Source: Pigmentiphaga aceris (GTDB lineage: Bacteria; Pseudomonadota; Gammaproteobacteria; Burkholderiales; Burkholderiaceae_B). From it: a stretch of 64,000 nucleotides of DNA. Below are positions 1 to 8,123 of this stretch, one piece after another (the stretch's first letter is position 1; every line of letters begins with the position of its first letter). Where the stretch lies: the NCBI RefSeq assembly GCF_008119665.1, contig NZ_CP043046.1:1302001-1366000 (forward strand), given 5' to 3'. Under the pieces are notes generated by a model that ran no database searches, was not told the origin of the DNA, and saw nothing but the letters and a program-made list of their open reading frames with translations. The translations under genes were made by a program, and so were the position numbers.

Positions 1-528
1 CGCAAAGCGGCCTGCCAGCACCAGTTCAGTCCGTGCCACGATATCTTCCGCACTGTAAGTTTTACCGTTTGCGTGTTGCATCGGGAAGGTCAGGGTAGCG
101 TCGCTGACAAAGCGCACTTTGAAGCCTACGTCCGAGGCATGGCGGGTGGTGGTTTCGCAGCATTGCTCGGTGCGAATACCGGTGATCAACAGTTCCGTCA
201 CGCCATGGCTGCGCAGCCAGGCTTCCAGGTCGCCACCGTCGTCTGCCTTGGCGAACAAGGCCGAATGCACGGTCTTATAAAAAACACCGGTGGGCTGTAC
301 ATCCAGGCCGGGCAGGGTGCTTACCTGGCCGGATTGGCGTGAGAATGCGCCCTCCGGGCCCTGGGCCTCGCTGACGTGGAACACCTGCAGCACGGGAATC
401 TGCTGCGCATGGGCCTGGTCGGCAAGCTTCTGGATACGTGCAAGGAATTCCGGCACGCCAGCGTCGTCCCAAAACGGACGTTGTTTGAAGGAGTTCTGGA
501 CGTCGATGACAAGCAGGGCGAGCGACAT
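1..528 (-). CDS. Isochorismatase-family cysteine hydrolase (partial, C-terminus outside window)
   Basis: The reverse strand reads an open frame from ATG at 528 to the window edge, 176 codons without a stop. The N-terminus MSLALLVIDVQNSF carries the family Asp in the LVIDVQN strand. Further on GIRTEQCCETTTR supplies the nucleophilic Cys in its usual place. Family members hydrolyse amide or vinyl-ether bonds (nicotinamidase, isochorismatase and similar); the substrate here cannot be read from sequence. The 3' end is missing because the gene runs off position 1. It is followed (in genome order) by a same-strand gene 180 bp away, so co-transcription is possible but not shown. Confidence 0.88.
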   Translation of the reverse strand, partial: MSLALLVIDVQNSFKQRPFWDDAGVPEFLARIQKLADQAHAQQIPVLQVFHVSEAQGPEGAFSRQSGQVSTLPGLDVQPTGVFYKTVHSALFAKADDGGDLEAWLRSHGVTELLITGIRTEQCCETTTRHASDVGFKVRFVSDATLTFPMQHANGKTYSAEDIVARTELVLAGRFA

Positions 529-709
529 GGTGTGATCCTGGAAGAAGCAGTACGGGCACTCATTGTGCGACGGACTGCCTGCATGCACGAGGCCTGGACA
601 CGACGGCGAGCGGACCGATTCGGACATCCATTGCTGATCCTTTGCTGACATCCCTTGCTGACATCAATGCGCACATCATCAAGCAGGTACGGACACTGAT
701 GCATGACGC
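529..709. other. Intergenic region with short direct repeats
   Basis: No gene seen. It contains a short tandem array at about 631-667: TTGCTGATCCT followed by TTGCTGACATCCC and TTGCTGACATCAA. The repeat is only about 13 bp and no function is apparent. Any promoter for the isochorismatase-like gene would lie here on the minus strand, but I cannot point to a convincing one. Confidence 0.4.
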
Positions 710-3472
710 TCAACTTGAGGCCGTATCCCCCGGGGCATTGTCGCCTTCCTGACCAGACAACTCGGGACGCAGATCCAGCCAGACCAGACGCATCGCTGGA
801 TCATCGGTATCCGGGTCATTGCGGAATCCCAGTCGCTTCATCAGCTTGTGCATGGGCGAATTGCTGGCCAGCACAAATCCTTCGATGCGTCGCAGCCCCT
901 GGTGTCTGGCGGCCGAAATGATGGTGCGCATCAGCTGTACACCCAGACCACGGCCCTGCCAGTCATCGCCCAGCACCAACGCGTACTCTGCACTTTCGCC
1001 ATCCGGGTTGCGCAGATAACGCGCAACGCCAATGATGATCTCGCGCAGTTGTTCAGGGTGCGCAGGGTCGGGTTGGCGCACTGTGGCCACCAGCGCAAGT
1101 TCGCGGTCGTAATCGATCTGCGTATAACGCGTCAGCATGCGGGGCGACAGCTCGCGCATCGCCGAAATGAAGCGCATGTAACGCGTGTGGGCAGACAACT
1201 GACGCGTGAAGTCCTGCAAGGGTTGCGCGTCTTCGGGCCGGATCGGGCGGATGGTGTAAGGCTGGCCATCAGGAAACACGGCATGGCTGACCAGCCGCGC
1301 CGGGTAGGGGTGAATCGCCATGTGCGCGAAGTCCTGACCCCGATCTGTGGTCGAGGGTTCTGGGCACACCGTGATGCGACAGTCGGCAGCAATCACGCCG
1401 TCTTCCGTCAGCATGATGGGATCGATCGACAGTGACTGGATGTCCGGCAATGCGCAGGCAATTTCCGATACTCGCAGCAGCAAGTCTTCCAACTGGGCCA
1501 GTGCCGCAGGGGTAACCATGGGCATTTCGGACTGCCGCCACGCGCGTGCCCGTTCGATCAGCCGATGGGCCAGGAACCCGTTCAAGGGCGGTAGTTCCAG
1601 ACCACGCTCCATGCCGACTTCGGCCTGACTGCCACCGCTGCCGAAACGAATCACCGGGCCGAACAAGGGGTCGCGCACGATGCCTGCCGATACCTTGACA
1701 GCCCCTGGCGCACCGGCCATGCCTTGCACCGTAATGCCCAGCATGCGCGCCGACGGTGCAGCTGCGCTGGCGGTCACCAACATGCGCTGGAATGCCGTGA
1801 CCAACTCATTGGTATTGCGGATGTCCAGGTGAACACCGCGCACCGACGACTTGCGCTCGATATCGGGCGAGGCAATCTTGATGGCGATCGGAAAGCCGAT
1901 CTGCTGCGCGGCAATTACCGCTTCCGAGGTGGTACGCGCCAGAATCGCCTGCACCACAGGAATGCGGAACGCGGCCAGCAAGGCTTTGCCTTCCGGTTCG
2001 GTCAAGGTGGTCCGGCCATCTGCGCGGGCGGATTCGATCATCAAGCGCGCCCCTTCTATATCAGGGGCGTCGTCGATCGATTCGGGCGGGGGCAGTTGTT
2101 GCAGCAACTGCTGGTTGTAGTGATACGCGGCTAAGCTGGCAAACGCATCGAGCGCCGATTCGGGCGTGCGGAACGACGGCGTGCCCACCTCGTCCAGAAT
2201 GCGACGCAGGGCACGCGTGGTGGCATCGCCCATGAAGCAGGTCAGGACCGGCTTGCGCGCACGCGGGGCGATGCGGGCCAGCGCGCGGGCAATTTCAGAC
2301 ATTTCTGCCGATGGGTCGGGCGCAATCAGGCTAAGGACGCCATCGACTTCCGGGTCATCGATCAGTGCCTCGACGGCTCGGGTGGTCTGATCGGCCGTGA
2401 GCGGTGCGAAGGTCACGACTGGATTGTCGGTCCAGGCAAGCGGGCCAAGAATTTCACGCAGCAAGATGCGCGTATTTTCCGTGGGCTGGGCGCGGGTTAC
2501 CGCGGCACCCTGGGTCATCAGGTCAAGCGCCAACTGTGCCGGGCCGCTGCCGTTGGCAAACAGCACCAGCCGCCGACCATTCGGCCGCTTGGGAAAACTG
2601 AGCGCCTTGACCGCCGAAAACAGCTGCACGAAAAAGCGCACACGTACCGCGCCTGCACGGCGCAAGGCGGTATCGAACACGGCATCGGCCGATACGCCAC
2701 CCATGGCAATGGGGGCAATCGGCGGACGAGCACCCATCGGATCGACGCTGCTGCGTCGCTCGCTGGCACGACCTGCCTTCAATATCACCACCGGCTTCAC
2801 ACTGGCGGCAGCGCGCAGCACGCTCATCAACGCACGGGCGTTGCGCACGTCTTCCAGATAGAGCGCGATGCTGTCGGTGCGCGGGTCCGACACCAGGAAG
2901 TCCAGCACGGTGGCGACGTCCAGGGTGGCCTCGCTGCCCAAAGAGATCACCGTGGAAAACGCCGTCCGGTTGTCATCGGCCCAATCCATCACGCTGGCCA
3001 TCAGCGTGCGCGATTGCGACACCAATGCAACCCGACCGGCACGCGCCAGTTGCGGATGCAGGCTGGCGTTCAGGCCGGCATAGGGGCGTTGCAAGCCATA
3101 GGAATGCGGGCCCAGGAAGGTGGTGTCATGTTCGCGCGCCCAGTGCCTGCACCATTCGGTCAGCGACGGGGAGGGCAGCGGTGACAACACAATCGTGGCG
3201 CGCGGGCGCAAGCTGCCCAGCGTGGTCAGCACACGTTCGGTGTCGCCTTGCTCAACGAATACCAGCGCCAGATCCGGGCGTTCCCCTGCTTTGACACCGG
3301 CCAGTTGCTCGGGCGGTGTGAACGTGCCGCCAGCAGCGACACGAAGCTCGGTAGTCGCATCGCGCAATGCCGCTGGCAGGCTGTCTGTAACGGGCAGAGC
3401 ACGGTCGCTGACGACAAGCAGCGAGCGGGGATCGAACAGCGGCGATAGGGCGTGGCGCATGAAGGACGGCAC
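710..3472 (-). CDS. Acyl-CoA ligase-like (NDP-forming) / GNAT acetyltransferase fusion, Pat-like
   Basis: A 920-residue protein with the layout of bacterial Pat/YfiQ-type protein lysine acetyltransferases. The N-terminal third is a CoA-binding Rossmann and succinyl-CoA-synthetase-like region (VALVSQSRTLMASVMDWA). An ATP-grasp-like domain lies around residues 480-690 (TLTEPEGKALLAAFRIPV). A GNAT domain lies around residues 740-900 with the acetyl-CoA loop WQGRGLGVQLM. In active NDP-forming ligases a phosphorylatable His precedes the segment equivalent to SADAVFDTALRRAG. Here the preceding residues are PIAPIAMGG with no His, so the ligase half is probably a ligand sensor rather than an enzyme. 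Start at 3472 (MPSFMRHALSPLFDP); Met5 is an alternative. Confidence 0.85.
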   Translation of the reverse strand: MPSFMRHALSPLFDPRSLLVVSDRALPVTDSLPAALRDATTELRVAAGGTFTPPEQLAGVKAGERPDLALVFVEQGDTERVLTTLGSLRPRATIVLSPLPSPSLTEWCRHWAREHDTTFLGPHSYGLQRPYAGLNASLHPQLARAGRVALVSQSRTLMASVMDWADDNRTAFSTVISLGSEATLDVATVLDFLVSDPRTDSIALYLEDVRNARALMSVLRAAASVKPVVILKAGRASERRSSVDPMGARPPIAPIAMGGVSADAVFDTALRRAGAVRVRFFVQLFSAVKALSFPKRPNGRRLVLFANGSGPAQLALDLMTQGAAVTRAQPTENTRILLREILGPLAWTDNPVVTFAPLTADQTTRAVEALIDDPEVDGVLSLIAPDPSAEMSEIARALARIAPRARKPVLTCFMGDATTRALRRILDEVGTPSFRTPESALDAFASLAAYHYNQQLLQQLPPPESIDDAPDIEGARLMIESARADGRTTLTEPEGKALLAAFRIPVVQAILARTTSEAVIAAQQIGFPIAIKIASPDIERKSSVRGVHLDIRNTNELVTAFQRMLVTASAAAPSARMLGITVQGMAGAPGAVKVSAGIVRDPLFGPVIRFGSGGSQAEVGMERGLELPPLNGFLAHRLIERARAWRQSEMPMVTPAALAQLEDLLLRVSEIACALPDIQSLSIDPIMLTEDGVIAADCRITVCPEPSTTDRGQDFAHMAIHPYPARLVSHAVFPDGQPYTIRPIRPEDAQPLQDFTRQLSAHTRYMRFISAMRELSPRMLTRYTQIDYDRELALVATVRQPDPAHPEQLREIIIGVARYLRNPDGESAEYALVLGDDWQGRGLGVQLMRTIISAARHQGLRRIEGFVLASNSPMHKLMKRLGFRNDPDTDDPAMRLVWLDLRPELSGQEGDNAPGDTASS

Positions 3473-3918
3473 CGGAAGAGTTGAAGGGCGTGGTCAAGGG
3501 TAGCGCCAAAGCGCGCTTGCGTCTGGCTTACTCGACCAGAGGCGGGGTGGCGGTGTCCGCTGGGGGCGGGAAGACTGCGGGAAGAGGGTGGAAAGCAAGC
3601 AGCAGAAAACACGGGTACGCAAGCAATGCCAAAGCTTACGCCAAGGCAAACAGTCAATGCTTGATGTTGCTCCACCTATGTCCACACAGTGGCGCTGACG
3701 ATTCGGTGCGCAGATTCTTTTGACCGGATTACTGGGGTGGCCTGATTCCTTGAGTGGCCTGACTTTCTGCCTGACCCGTTACTCGGCCTGACCGGCACCC
3801 TGCTTTACCCGGCACCCCCATTTCACCTCTATGCGCAGGATCGGCCAGTGCTTTCGTACAATGGCGGCTTCCCCGCTTCCATGCGCGTCTCCTCTGAGGC
3901 GCTGCCTTCACTGCCATC
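3473..3918. other. Divergent intergenic region upstream of gltX
   Basis: About 450 bp between the divergent Pat-like gene and gltX. No convincing ORF. Promoters for both genes must lie here. A TACAAT hexamer at 3857-3862 is a possible -10 for gltX but has no clear -35. The stretch 3738-3800 repeats the word GGCCTGA several times; significance unknown. Confidence 0.5.
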
Positions 3919-5337
3919 ATGACCCAAGCCATTCAACCGAATCCCGCCGTGCGTACGCGTTTTGCTCCGTCGCCGACCGGTTTCCTGCATCTCGGTGGCG
4001 CTCGCACCGCCTTGTTCTCGTGGGCATTTGCGCGCCATTTCGGTGGCAGCTTCGTGCTGCGCATTGAAGACACCGATGTGGAGCGTTCGACGCCCGAGGC
4101 CGTGGACGCCATCTTCGCGGGCATGCGCTGGCTGGATCTGATGCCCGATGAAACGCCTGTCTTCCAGATGGCACGTCATGCGCGTCATCGCGAAGTCATT
4201 GCGCAGATGCTTGAAGCCGGTACTGCCTATTACTGCTACAGCACTCCGGCAGAAGTCGAAGCCATGCGCGAACTGGCTCGTGCAGAAGGCCGCAAGCCCC
4301 GCTACGACGGCACCTGGCGTCCGGAACCCGGCAAGACCTTGCCGCCGGTGCCTGCCGACCGCGAACCGGTGGTGCGTTTCCGCAACCCGCTGGATGGCGA
4401 CACCACGTGGAACGACCTGGTCAAAGGCCCGATCAGCATCGGCAACGCCGAACTGGATGATCTGGTGATCGCGCGTACGGGTGGCGTGCCCACCTATAAC
4501 TTCTGCGTGGTGGTCGATGACTGGGACATGCGCATCACCCATGTGATCCGTGGCGACGACCACGTGAACAACACGCCGCGTCAGATCAACATCTTGCGTG
4601 CCCTGGGTGCCACTGTGCCCGAGTACGGTCACCTGCCGATGATTCTCGGCCCCGATGGCGACAAGTTGTCCAAGCGCCACGGTGCCGTCAGCGTCATGCA
4701 GTACGACGAGCAGGGTTATCTGCCCGAGGCAATGATCAACTACCTGGCCCGCCTGGGCTGGAGCCACGGTGACGACGAATTGTTCAGCCGCGCGCAGTTC
4801 GTGGAATGGTTCGACCCCAGCCACCTTTCGCGCTCGGCCGCGCAGTGGGACCCGAAGAAGCTGAACTGGGTCAACGCACAATATATAAAGCAGTCGTCTG
4901 GCGAGGATCTGGCTGCACGTGTCTCTTCGCGCATCGTGGCGCGTGGCGGCAATCCTGAATTGGCCAACCTGCCTGCAGTGATGGATCTGCTGAAAGAACG
5001 CGCCGAAACCCTGGAGCAGTTGGCTGACGACGCCATGCTGTTCTGCGTTGCATTCGATGCGTCGCAGATCCCGGCTGACCTGGCTGCACAGCATCTGACT
5101 GACGGTGCCCGCGCGATGCTGCGTGACTTTGCTGCGCAGGCTGCTGAAGGTGAGTGGACCAAACCCGCCCTGGCTGCCGTGATGAAAAGCGTGCTGGCCG
5201 CGCATGGTGCGAAGATGCCGCAATTGGGTATTCCGCTGCGTGTTGCCGTGACAGGCCGCCCGCAAACGCCTGCGGTGGATGCGGTGCTGGCCCTGCTCGG
5301 CAAGGAAGTTGTTTTGGCCCGCTTGCACGCGATCTGA
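3919..5337 (+). CDS. gltX: Glutamate--tRNA ligase
   Basis: Charges tRNA-Glu with glutamate in the cytoplasm (class I aminoacyl-tRNA synthetase). 472 residues, normal for the family. The ATP-binding HIGH motif appears as HLGG at residues 24-27 after FAPSPTGFL. The KMSKS equivalent is KLSKR at 249-253, preceded by [31 protein letters not shown] is the usual core between them, and the C-terminal anticodon-binding helical domain is complete. Start ATG 3919; the upstream ribosome-binding site is weak. It sits just ahead of a tRNA cluster that includes tRNA-Glu, its own substrate. Long reverse-strand frames over this gene are codon-bias shadows. Confidence 0.97.
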   Translation: MTQAIQPNPAVRTRFAPSPTGFLHLGGARTALFSWAFARHFGGSFVLRIEDTDVERSTPEAVDAIFAGMRWLDLMPDETPVFQMARHARHREVIAQMLEAGTAYYCYSTPAEVEAMRELARAEGRKPRYDGTWRPEPGKTLPPVPADREPVVRFRNPLDGDTTWNDLVKGPISIGNAELDDLVIARTGGVPTYNFCVVVDDWDMRITHVIRGDDHVNNTPRQINILRALGATVPEYGHLPMILGPDGDKLSKRHGAVSVMQYDEQGYLPEAMINYLARLGWSHGDDELFSRAQFVEWFDPSHLSRSAAQWDPKKLNWVNAQYIKQSSGEDLAARVSSRIVARGGNPELANLPAVMDLLKERAETLEQLADDAMLFCVAFDASQIPADLAAQHLTDGARAMLRDFAAQAAEGEWTKPALAAVMKSVLAAHGAKMPQLGIPLRVAVTGRPQTPAVDAVLALLGKEVVLARLHAI

Positions 5338-5613
5338 AAACTGTGCATAATCTCGTTTCTCCGCTGCCGAAACAAACGCAGCGGGAAAAGAAAGCCCTGA
5401 TGTGTAAAGACAAGTGATCGCCAAAAAGCTTTTTGAGAAGAGATTTTCGAAAAGCTCTCAGTAGAGAAATCGGCTGAAGCGAAAGTGGACTGAAGTGTCG
5501 GGGCTGGAAAATTCGAAGAAATCTCGAAGCTTCCGCCAGAAAGACTGTAAGAAATTACAGTATAATGACGGAATCGAAAGACAAATCGATAGTAGGAAAG
5601 CAGTACGGCCAGT
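5338..5613. other. gltX-tRNA spacer, leader of tRNA cluster
   Basis: Non-coding, A/G-rich with many GAAG/AAAG words, a composition common upstream of stable-RNA operons. It contains the tRNA promoter region described separately. No ORF with supporting signals. Confidence 0.5.
5545..5566 (+). promoter_or_regulatory. Putative tRNA promoter: dyad plus consensus -10
   Basis: A perfect inverted repeat CTGTAA-GAAA-TTACAG (5545-5560) is followed directly by a consensus TATAAT (5561-5566), 47 bp ahead of tRNA-Ala. No good TTGACA is seen at the right spacing. The dyad covers the -35/spacer region, so it may be a protein site or simply part of the promoter. The -10 call is firm as a match, the regulation is inferred. 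Confidence 0.5.
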
Positions 5614-5689
<76 letters not shown>

Positions 5690-5835
5690 CTCTCTTCGAT
5701 GTGAAGTCTGCGTCGGAAACAAAAGGCCGGTAAGAAAACGCTGCAAAACGAGATGAAGAAAATGATGTAAAATTCTTCAAGTAGTTAAGCGGTACGAAGA
5801 AAGCGACGTAAAAGTCGCCAAGCAGTAAGCAAGTC

Positions 5836-5855
5836 TAGCTAGTGTATACTAGCTA
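5836..5855. repeat. Perfect inverted repeat in tRNA-Ala/tRNA-Glu spacer
   Basis: TAGCTAGT-GTAT-ACTAGCTA, an 8-bp perfect dyad with a 4-nt centre, in the 244-bp spacer between tRNA-Ala and tRNA-Glu. There is no U-tract, so it is not a classical terminator. It could be an RNA processing stem in the precursor transcript or a protein site. The rest of the spacer (5690-5933) has no ORF. Confidence 0.55.
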
Positions 5856-5933
5856 AGTCGAAGAAATCGACGGTGTTAAAAGTTTTGCAGTGTTCCGCAA
5901 CCTGCAAACTTTGAGTGCTGAAATTTCACCTGT

Positions 5934-6009
5934 GTCCCCTTCGTCTAGAGGCCTAGGACATCACCCTTTCACGGTGAGTACAGGGGTTCGAATCCCCTAG
6001 GGGACGCCA
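5934..6009 (+). tRNA. tRNA-Glu (anticodon TTC)
   Basis: 76 nt including CCA. Acceptor GTCCCCT pairs perfectly with AGGGGAC. The anticodon stem-loop contains CCCTTTCACGG with anticodon TTC, and the T arm has GGTTCGAATCC. It decodes GAA/GAG, the substrate of the gltX product encoded about 600 bp upstream. Confidence 0.96.
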
Positions 6010-6016
6010 CCGCTGC

Positions 6017-6093
6017 GGAGCGGTAGTTCAGTTGGTTAGAATACCGGCCTGTCACGCCGGGGGTCGCGGGTTCGAGTCCCGTCCGCTCCGCCA
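6017..6093 (+). tRNA. tRNA-Asp (anticodon GTC)
   Basis: 77 nt including CCA. Acceptor GGAGCGG pairs with CCGCTCC. D arm TAGTTCAGTTGGTTAGA, anticodon loop CTGTCAC with GTC, T arm GGTTCGAGTCC. It begins 7 nt after tRNA-Glu, so the two are certainly one transcript. Confidence 0.96.
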
Positions 6094-6106
6094 AAAGATT
6101 CGTAAG

Positions 6107-6137
6107 AAATGCCCACTGCAAAGTGGGCATTTTTTTT
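6107..6137 (+). terminator. Rho-independent terminator of tRNA cluster
   Basis: Perfect 11-bp stem AAATGCCCACT / AGTGGGCATTT with GCAA loop, running into an uninterrupted T tract to 6137. It lies 14 nt after tRNA-Asp. Confidence 0.93.
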
Positions 6138-6357
6138 GCCTGTTTGATTTGTTCAGGCCTGCTAGTTCATCTCTGCTGGTTCATTTCTGTCTGTTCATAC
6201 ATGCTGGGTTTGCTCACGTTCGATCTGCTCAAGCTTGATCGCATACGTTGAACTCACCACCAGCGACCACATACCGTTGTCGCCAGGCATGTCCGTCGTG
6301 AGCAATTGAGTACTCTACGTCCGAGTGCGCTATGTCTGAGTCGCACCGATCAAAAAA
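6138..6357. other. Intergenic, no gene seen
   Basis: About 220 bp between the tRNA terminator and the insertion sequence target site. It contains several spaced copies of GTTCAT (for example near 6164-6200) but nothing I can interpret. No ORF with start and ribosome-binding support. Confidence 0.4.
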
Positions 6358-6379
6358 CGCCCGCTATCGAAGCGGGCTT
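6358..6379. repeat. Target-site duplication, left copy (22 bp)
   Basis: The 22 bp here are identical to 7977-7998 on the other side of the insertion sequence. The duplicated word is itself a hairpin, GCCCGCT-ATCGA-AGCGGGC. Before insertion the site was an A-tract, this hairpin and a T-tract, which is a textbook bidirectional terminator. The left copy keeps the flanking A-tract (6352-6357), so it can still terminate leftward transcripts. Confidence 0.9.
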
Positions 6380-6389
6380 CAGACTGCTG

Positions 6390-6419
6390 ACAAAGCCTCC
6401 CGTAAAACGGAGGCTTTGT
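6390..6419 (+). terminator. Hairpin at left end of the IS (read-in terminator)
   Basis: Perfect 11-bp stem ACAAAGCCTCC / GGAGGCTTTGT with loop CGTAAAAC. It lies between the left terminal repeat and the transposase start at 6430. A position like this would block transcription entering from the flanking chromosome, a common way for insertion sequences to limit transposase. The stem is seen; the role is inferred. Confidence 0.6.
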
Positions 6420-6429
6420 TCATAATTGG

Positions 6430-7923
6430 GTGATGTTAAGAGCACCGATCCCCCACCAGCACGAGCTGGAGATGGTGACGCTGGAGTCGTTGGTTCCGGC
6501 CGATCACCTGTTGCGCAAGATCGCGGCAGCGGTCGATTTTGAGTTCATCCGAGAGAAGGTTGCGCACCTGTACAGCATGAACAACGGCCGTCCGGCGCTG
6601 GATCCGGTGGTGATGTTCAAGCTGCTGTTCATTGGCTACCTGTTTGGGGTGCGCAGTGAACGGCAGTTGATGCGCGAGGTGCAGGTGAACGTGGCGTATC
6701 GGTGGTTCATCGGTTTCCGGCTGACCGACAAGGTGCCCGATGCATCGACGTTCTCGCAGAACCGCAGGCGACGCTATACGGACACCTCGGTGTACCAGGA
6801 GATTTTTGACGAGATCGTGCGTCAGGCGATCGGGCGGGGGATGGTGGATGGCCGGGTGCTGTACACGGACAGCACTCACTTGAAGGCCAACGCCAGCAAG
6901 AAGAAATTCGACGTGGTGACGGTCGCACAAACACCCTCGGCATACTTGGCTGAGCTGGATGCGGCGGTCGATGCGGATCGGGCGCTACATGGCAAGCGGC
7001 CGCTCAAGCGTGACAGCGGCGACGATGATGCGGGCGGCAGCGCTGCCCAGACCAAGGACGTCAAGATCAGTCGTACAGATCCGGACAGCGGGTTCATGGT
7101 GCGTGACGACAAGCCGGTGGGGTTCTTCTACCTGGACCATCGCACGGTCGATGCGAAGTTCGCGATCATCACCGACACACACGTGACGTCAGGCTCGGTG
7201 CACGACAGCCAACCTTACTTGGCGAGGCTGGATCGGCAGCGCGAGCGCTTCGGCTTCGGTGTGCGCAAGGTAGGCCTGGACGCGGGGTACTACACGCCGA
7301 TGATCTGCCACGGGCTGCATGCGCGCGATATCCAAGGAGTAATGGGCTACCGCACGCCGAACCACAAGCCTGGGCTGTTCTACAAACGACAGTACACGTT
7401 CAACCGCTACCGCAACGAATATGTCTGCCCGGCTGGGCAGCGGCTGCCGTACAGCACCACCAATCGGGCGGGCTACCGCGAATACAAGTCAGACCCGACG
7501 CAATGCCAGCAGTGCGAGGTACGCAGCCAGTGCACCAACAGCCAGAGCGCGATCAAGGTGGTCGTGCGCCACGTGTGGGAACGCGACAAGGAACTGGTTG
7601 ACGCACGCCGCCACACGGACTGGGGTAAGAAGATATACGCCCGTCGCAAGGAAACTGTGGAGCGCAGCTTCGCCGATGCCAAGCAACTGCATGGGCACCG
7701 CTACGCGCGCATGCGCGGGCTGCGCAAGGTCGCCGAGCAATGCTTGCTGGCGGCGGCGGCGCAGAACATCAAGAAGATCGCCCTGGTGCTTGCGCGCCTT
7801 TTATTGCGCCTGCAGTGGTCGATATCGGCCCCTGTTGCGCCCTGGTGGCGCGCCCTGACCGCCCGTGCCGACGGATGGCTCGATAGCTGGCTGTCTGCAC
7901 AACCCGCCGCGCTCGCTGCTTGA
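6430..7923 (+). CDS. IS1182-family transposase (DDE)
   Basis: 497 residues; GTG at 6430 or the adjacent ATG at 6433. The N-terminal DUF772-like region begins IPHQHELEMVTLESLVP, followed by GRPALDPVVMFKLLFIGYL. DDE catalytic candidates are Asp in VLYTDSTHLKANA, Asp in KVGLDAGYYTPMI and Glu in ETVERSFADAKQLHGHRY. A Cys cluster (CPAGQ, CQQCEVRSQC) is typical of the family. The frame is intact from end to end, so the protein should be functional. It is the only gene of the element. Confidence 0.95.
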   Translation: MMLRAPIPHQHELEMVTLESLVPADHLLRKIAAAVDFEFIREKVAHLYSMNNGRPALDPVVMFKLLFIGYLFGVRSERQLMREVQVNVAYRWFIGFRLTDKVPDASTFSQNRRRRYTDTSVYQEIFDEIVRQAIGRGMVDGRVLYTDSTHLKANASKKKFDVVTVAQTPSAYLAELDAAVDADRALHGKRPLKRDSGDDDAGGSAAQTKDVKISRTDPDSGFMVRDDKPVGFFYLDHRTVDAKFAIITDTHVTSGSVHDSQPYLARLDRQRERFGFGVRKVGLDAGYYTPMICHGLHARDIQGVMGYRTPNHKPGLFYKRQYTFNRYRNEYVCPAGQRLPYSTTNRAGYREYKSDPTQCQQCEVRSQCTNSQSAIKVVVRHVWERDKELVDARRHTDWGKKIYARRKETVERSFADAKQLHGHRYARMRGLRKVAEQCLLAAAAQNIKKIALVLARLLLRLQWSISAPVAPWWRALTARADGWLDSWLSAQPAALAA

Positions 7924-7976
7924 TCCCCAAAAAACAAAACCCCACGTCCGAAAACGGGGGGTTGGTCAGCAGTCTG

Positions 7977-7998
7977 CGCCCGCTATCGAAGCGGGCTT
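7977..7998. repeat. Target-site duplication, right copy (22 bp)
   Basis: Identical to 6358-6379. This copy keeps the T-tract (through 8002) on its right, so it is now a good terminator for rightward transcripts leaving the transposase gene. It has lost the A-tract that made it a terminator for the leftward lipoprotein gene ending at 8124. Confidence 0.9.
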
Positions 7999-8123
7999 TT
8001 TTGTTTGTGCGCAGGCAGTCGCGTTCAGTAGGCGATCTTGATCTGCTGAAGGACTGCCACCATCGCTGCTACATCCATCTCGTGCATCGGAAAAAAGCGT
8101 CCGAAGCTTGTTTGCGGCCAGCT

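Larger units (their letters stand above)
6380..7976 (+). mobile_element. IS1182-family insertion sequence, complete
   Basis: 1597 bp with terminal inverted repeats. The left end CAGACTGCTGACAAAGCC and the complement of the right end CAGACTGCTGACCAACCC share the first 12 bases and then most positions. It contains one full-length transposase gene and is flanked by a 22-bp direct duplication. Variable, long duplications and palindromic targets are known for this family. The ends and duplication are intact, which suggests a recent insertion; activity is inferred. Confidence 0.92.

Noticed and set aside
3829..5424. Long reverse-strand ORF (531 codons) over gltX
   Set aside because: Antisense to a certain gltX; low-complexity His/Arg/Gln-rich translation typical of mirrored high-GC codons, no ribosome-binding site.
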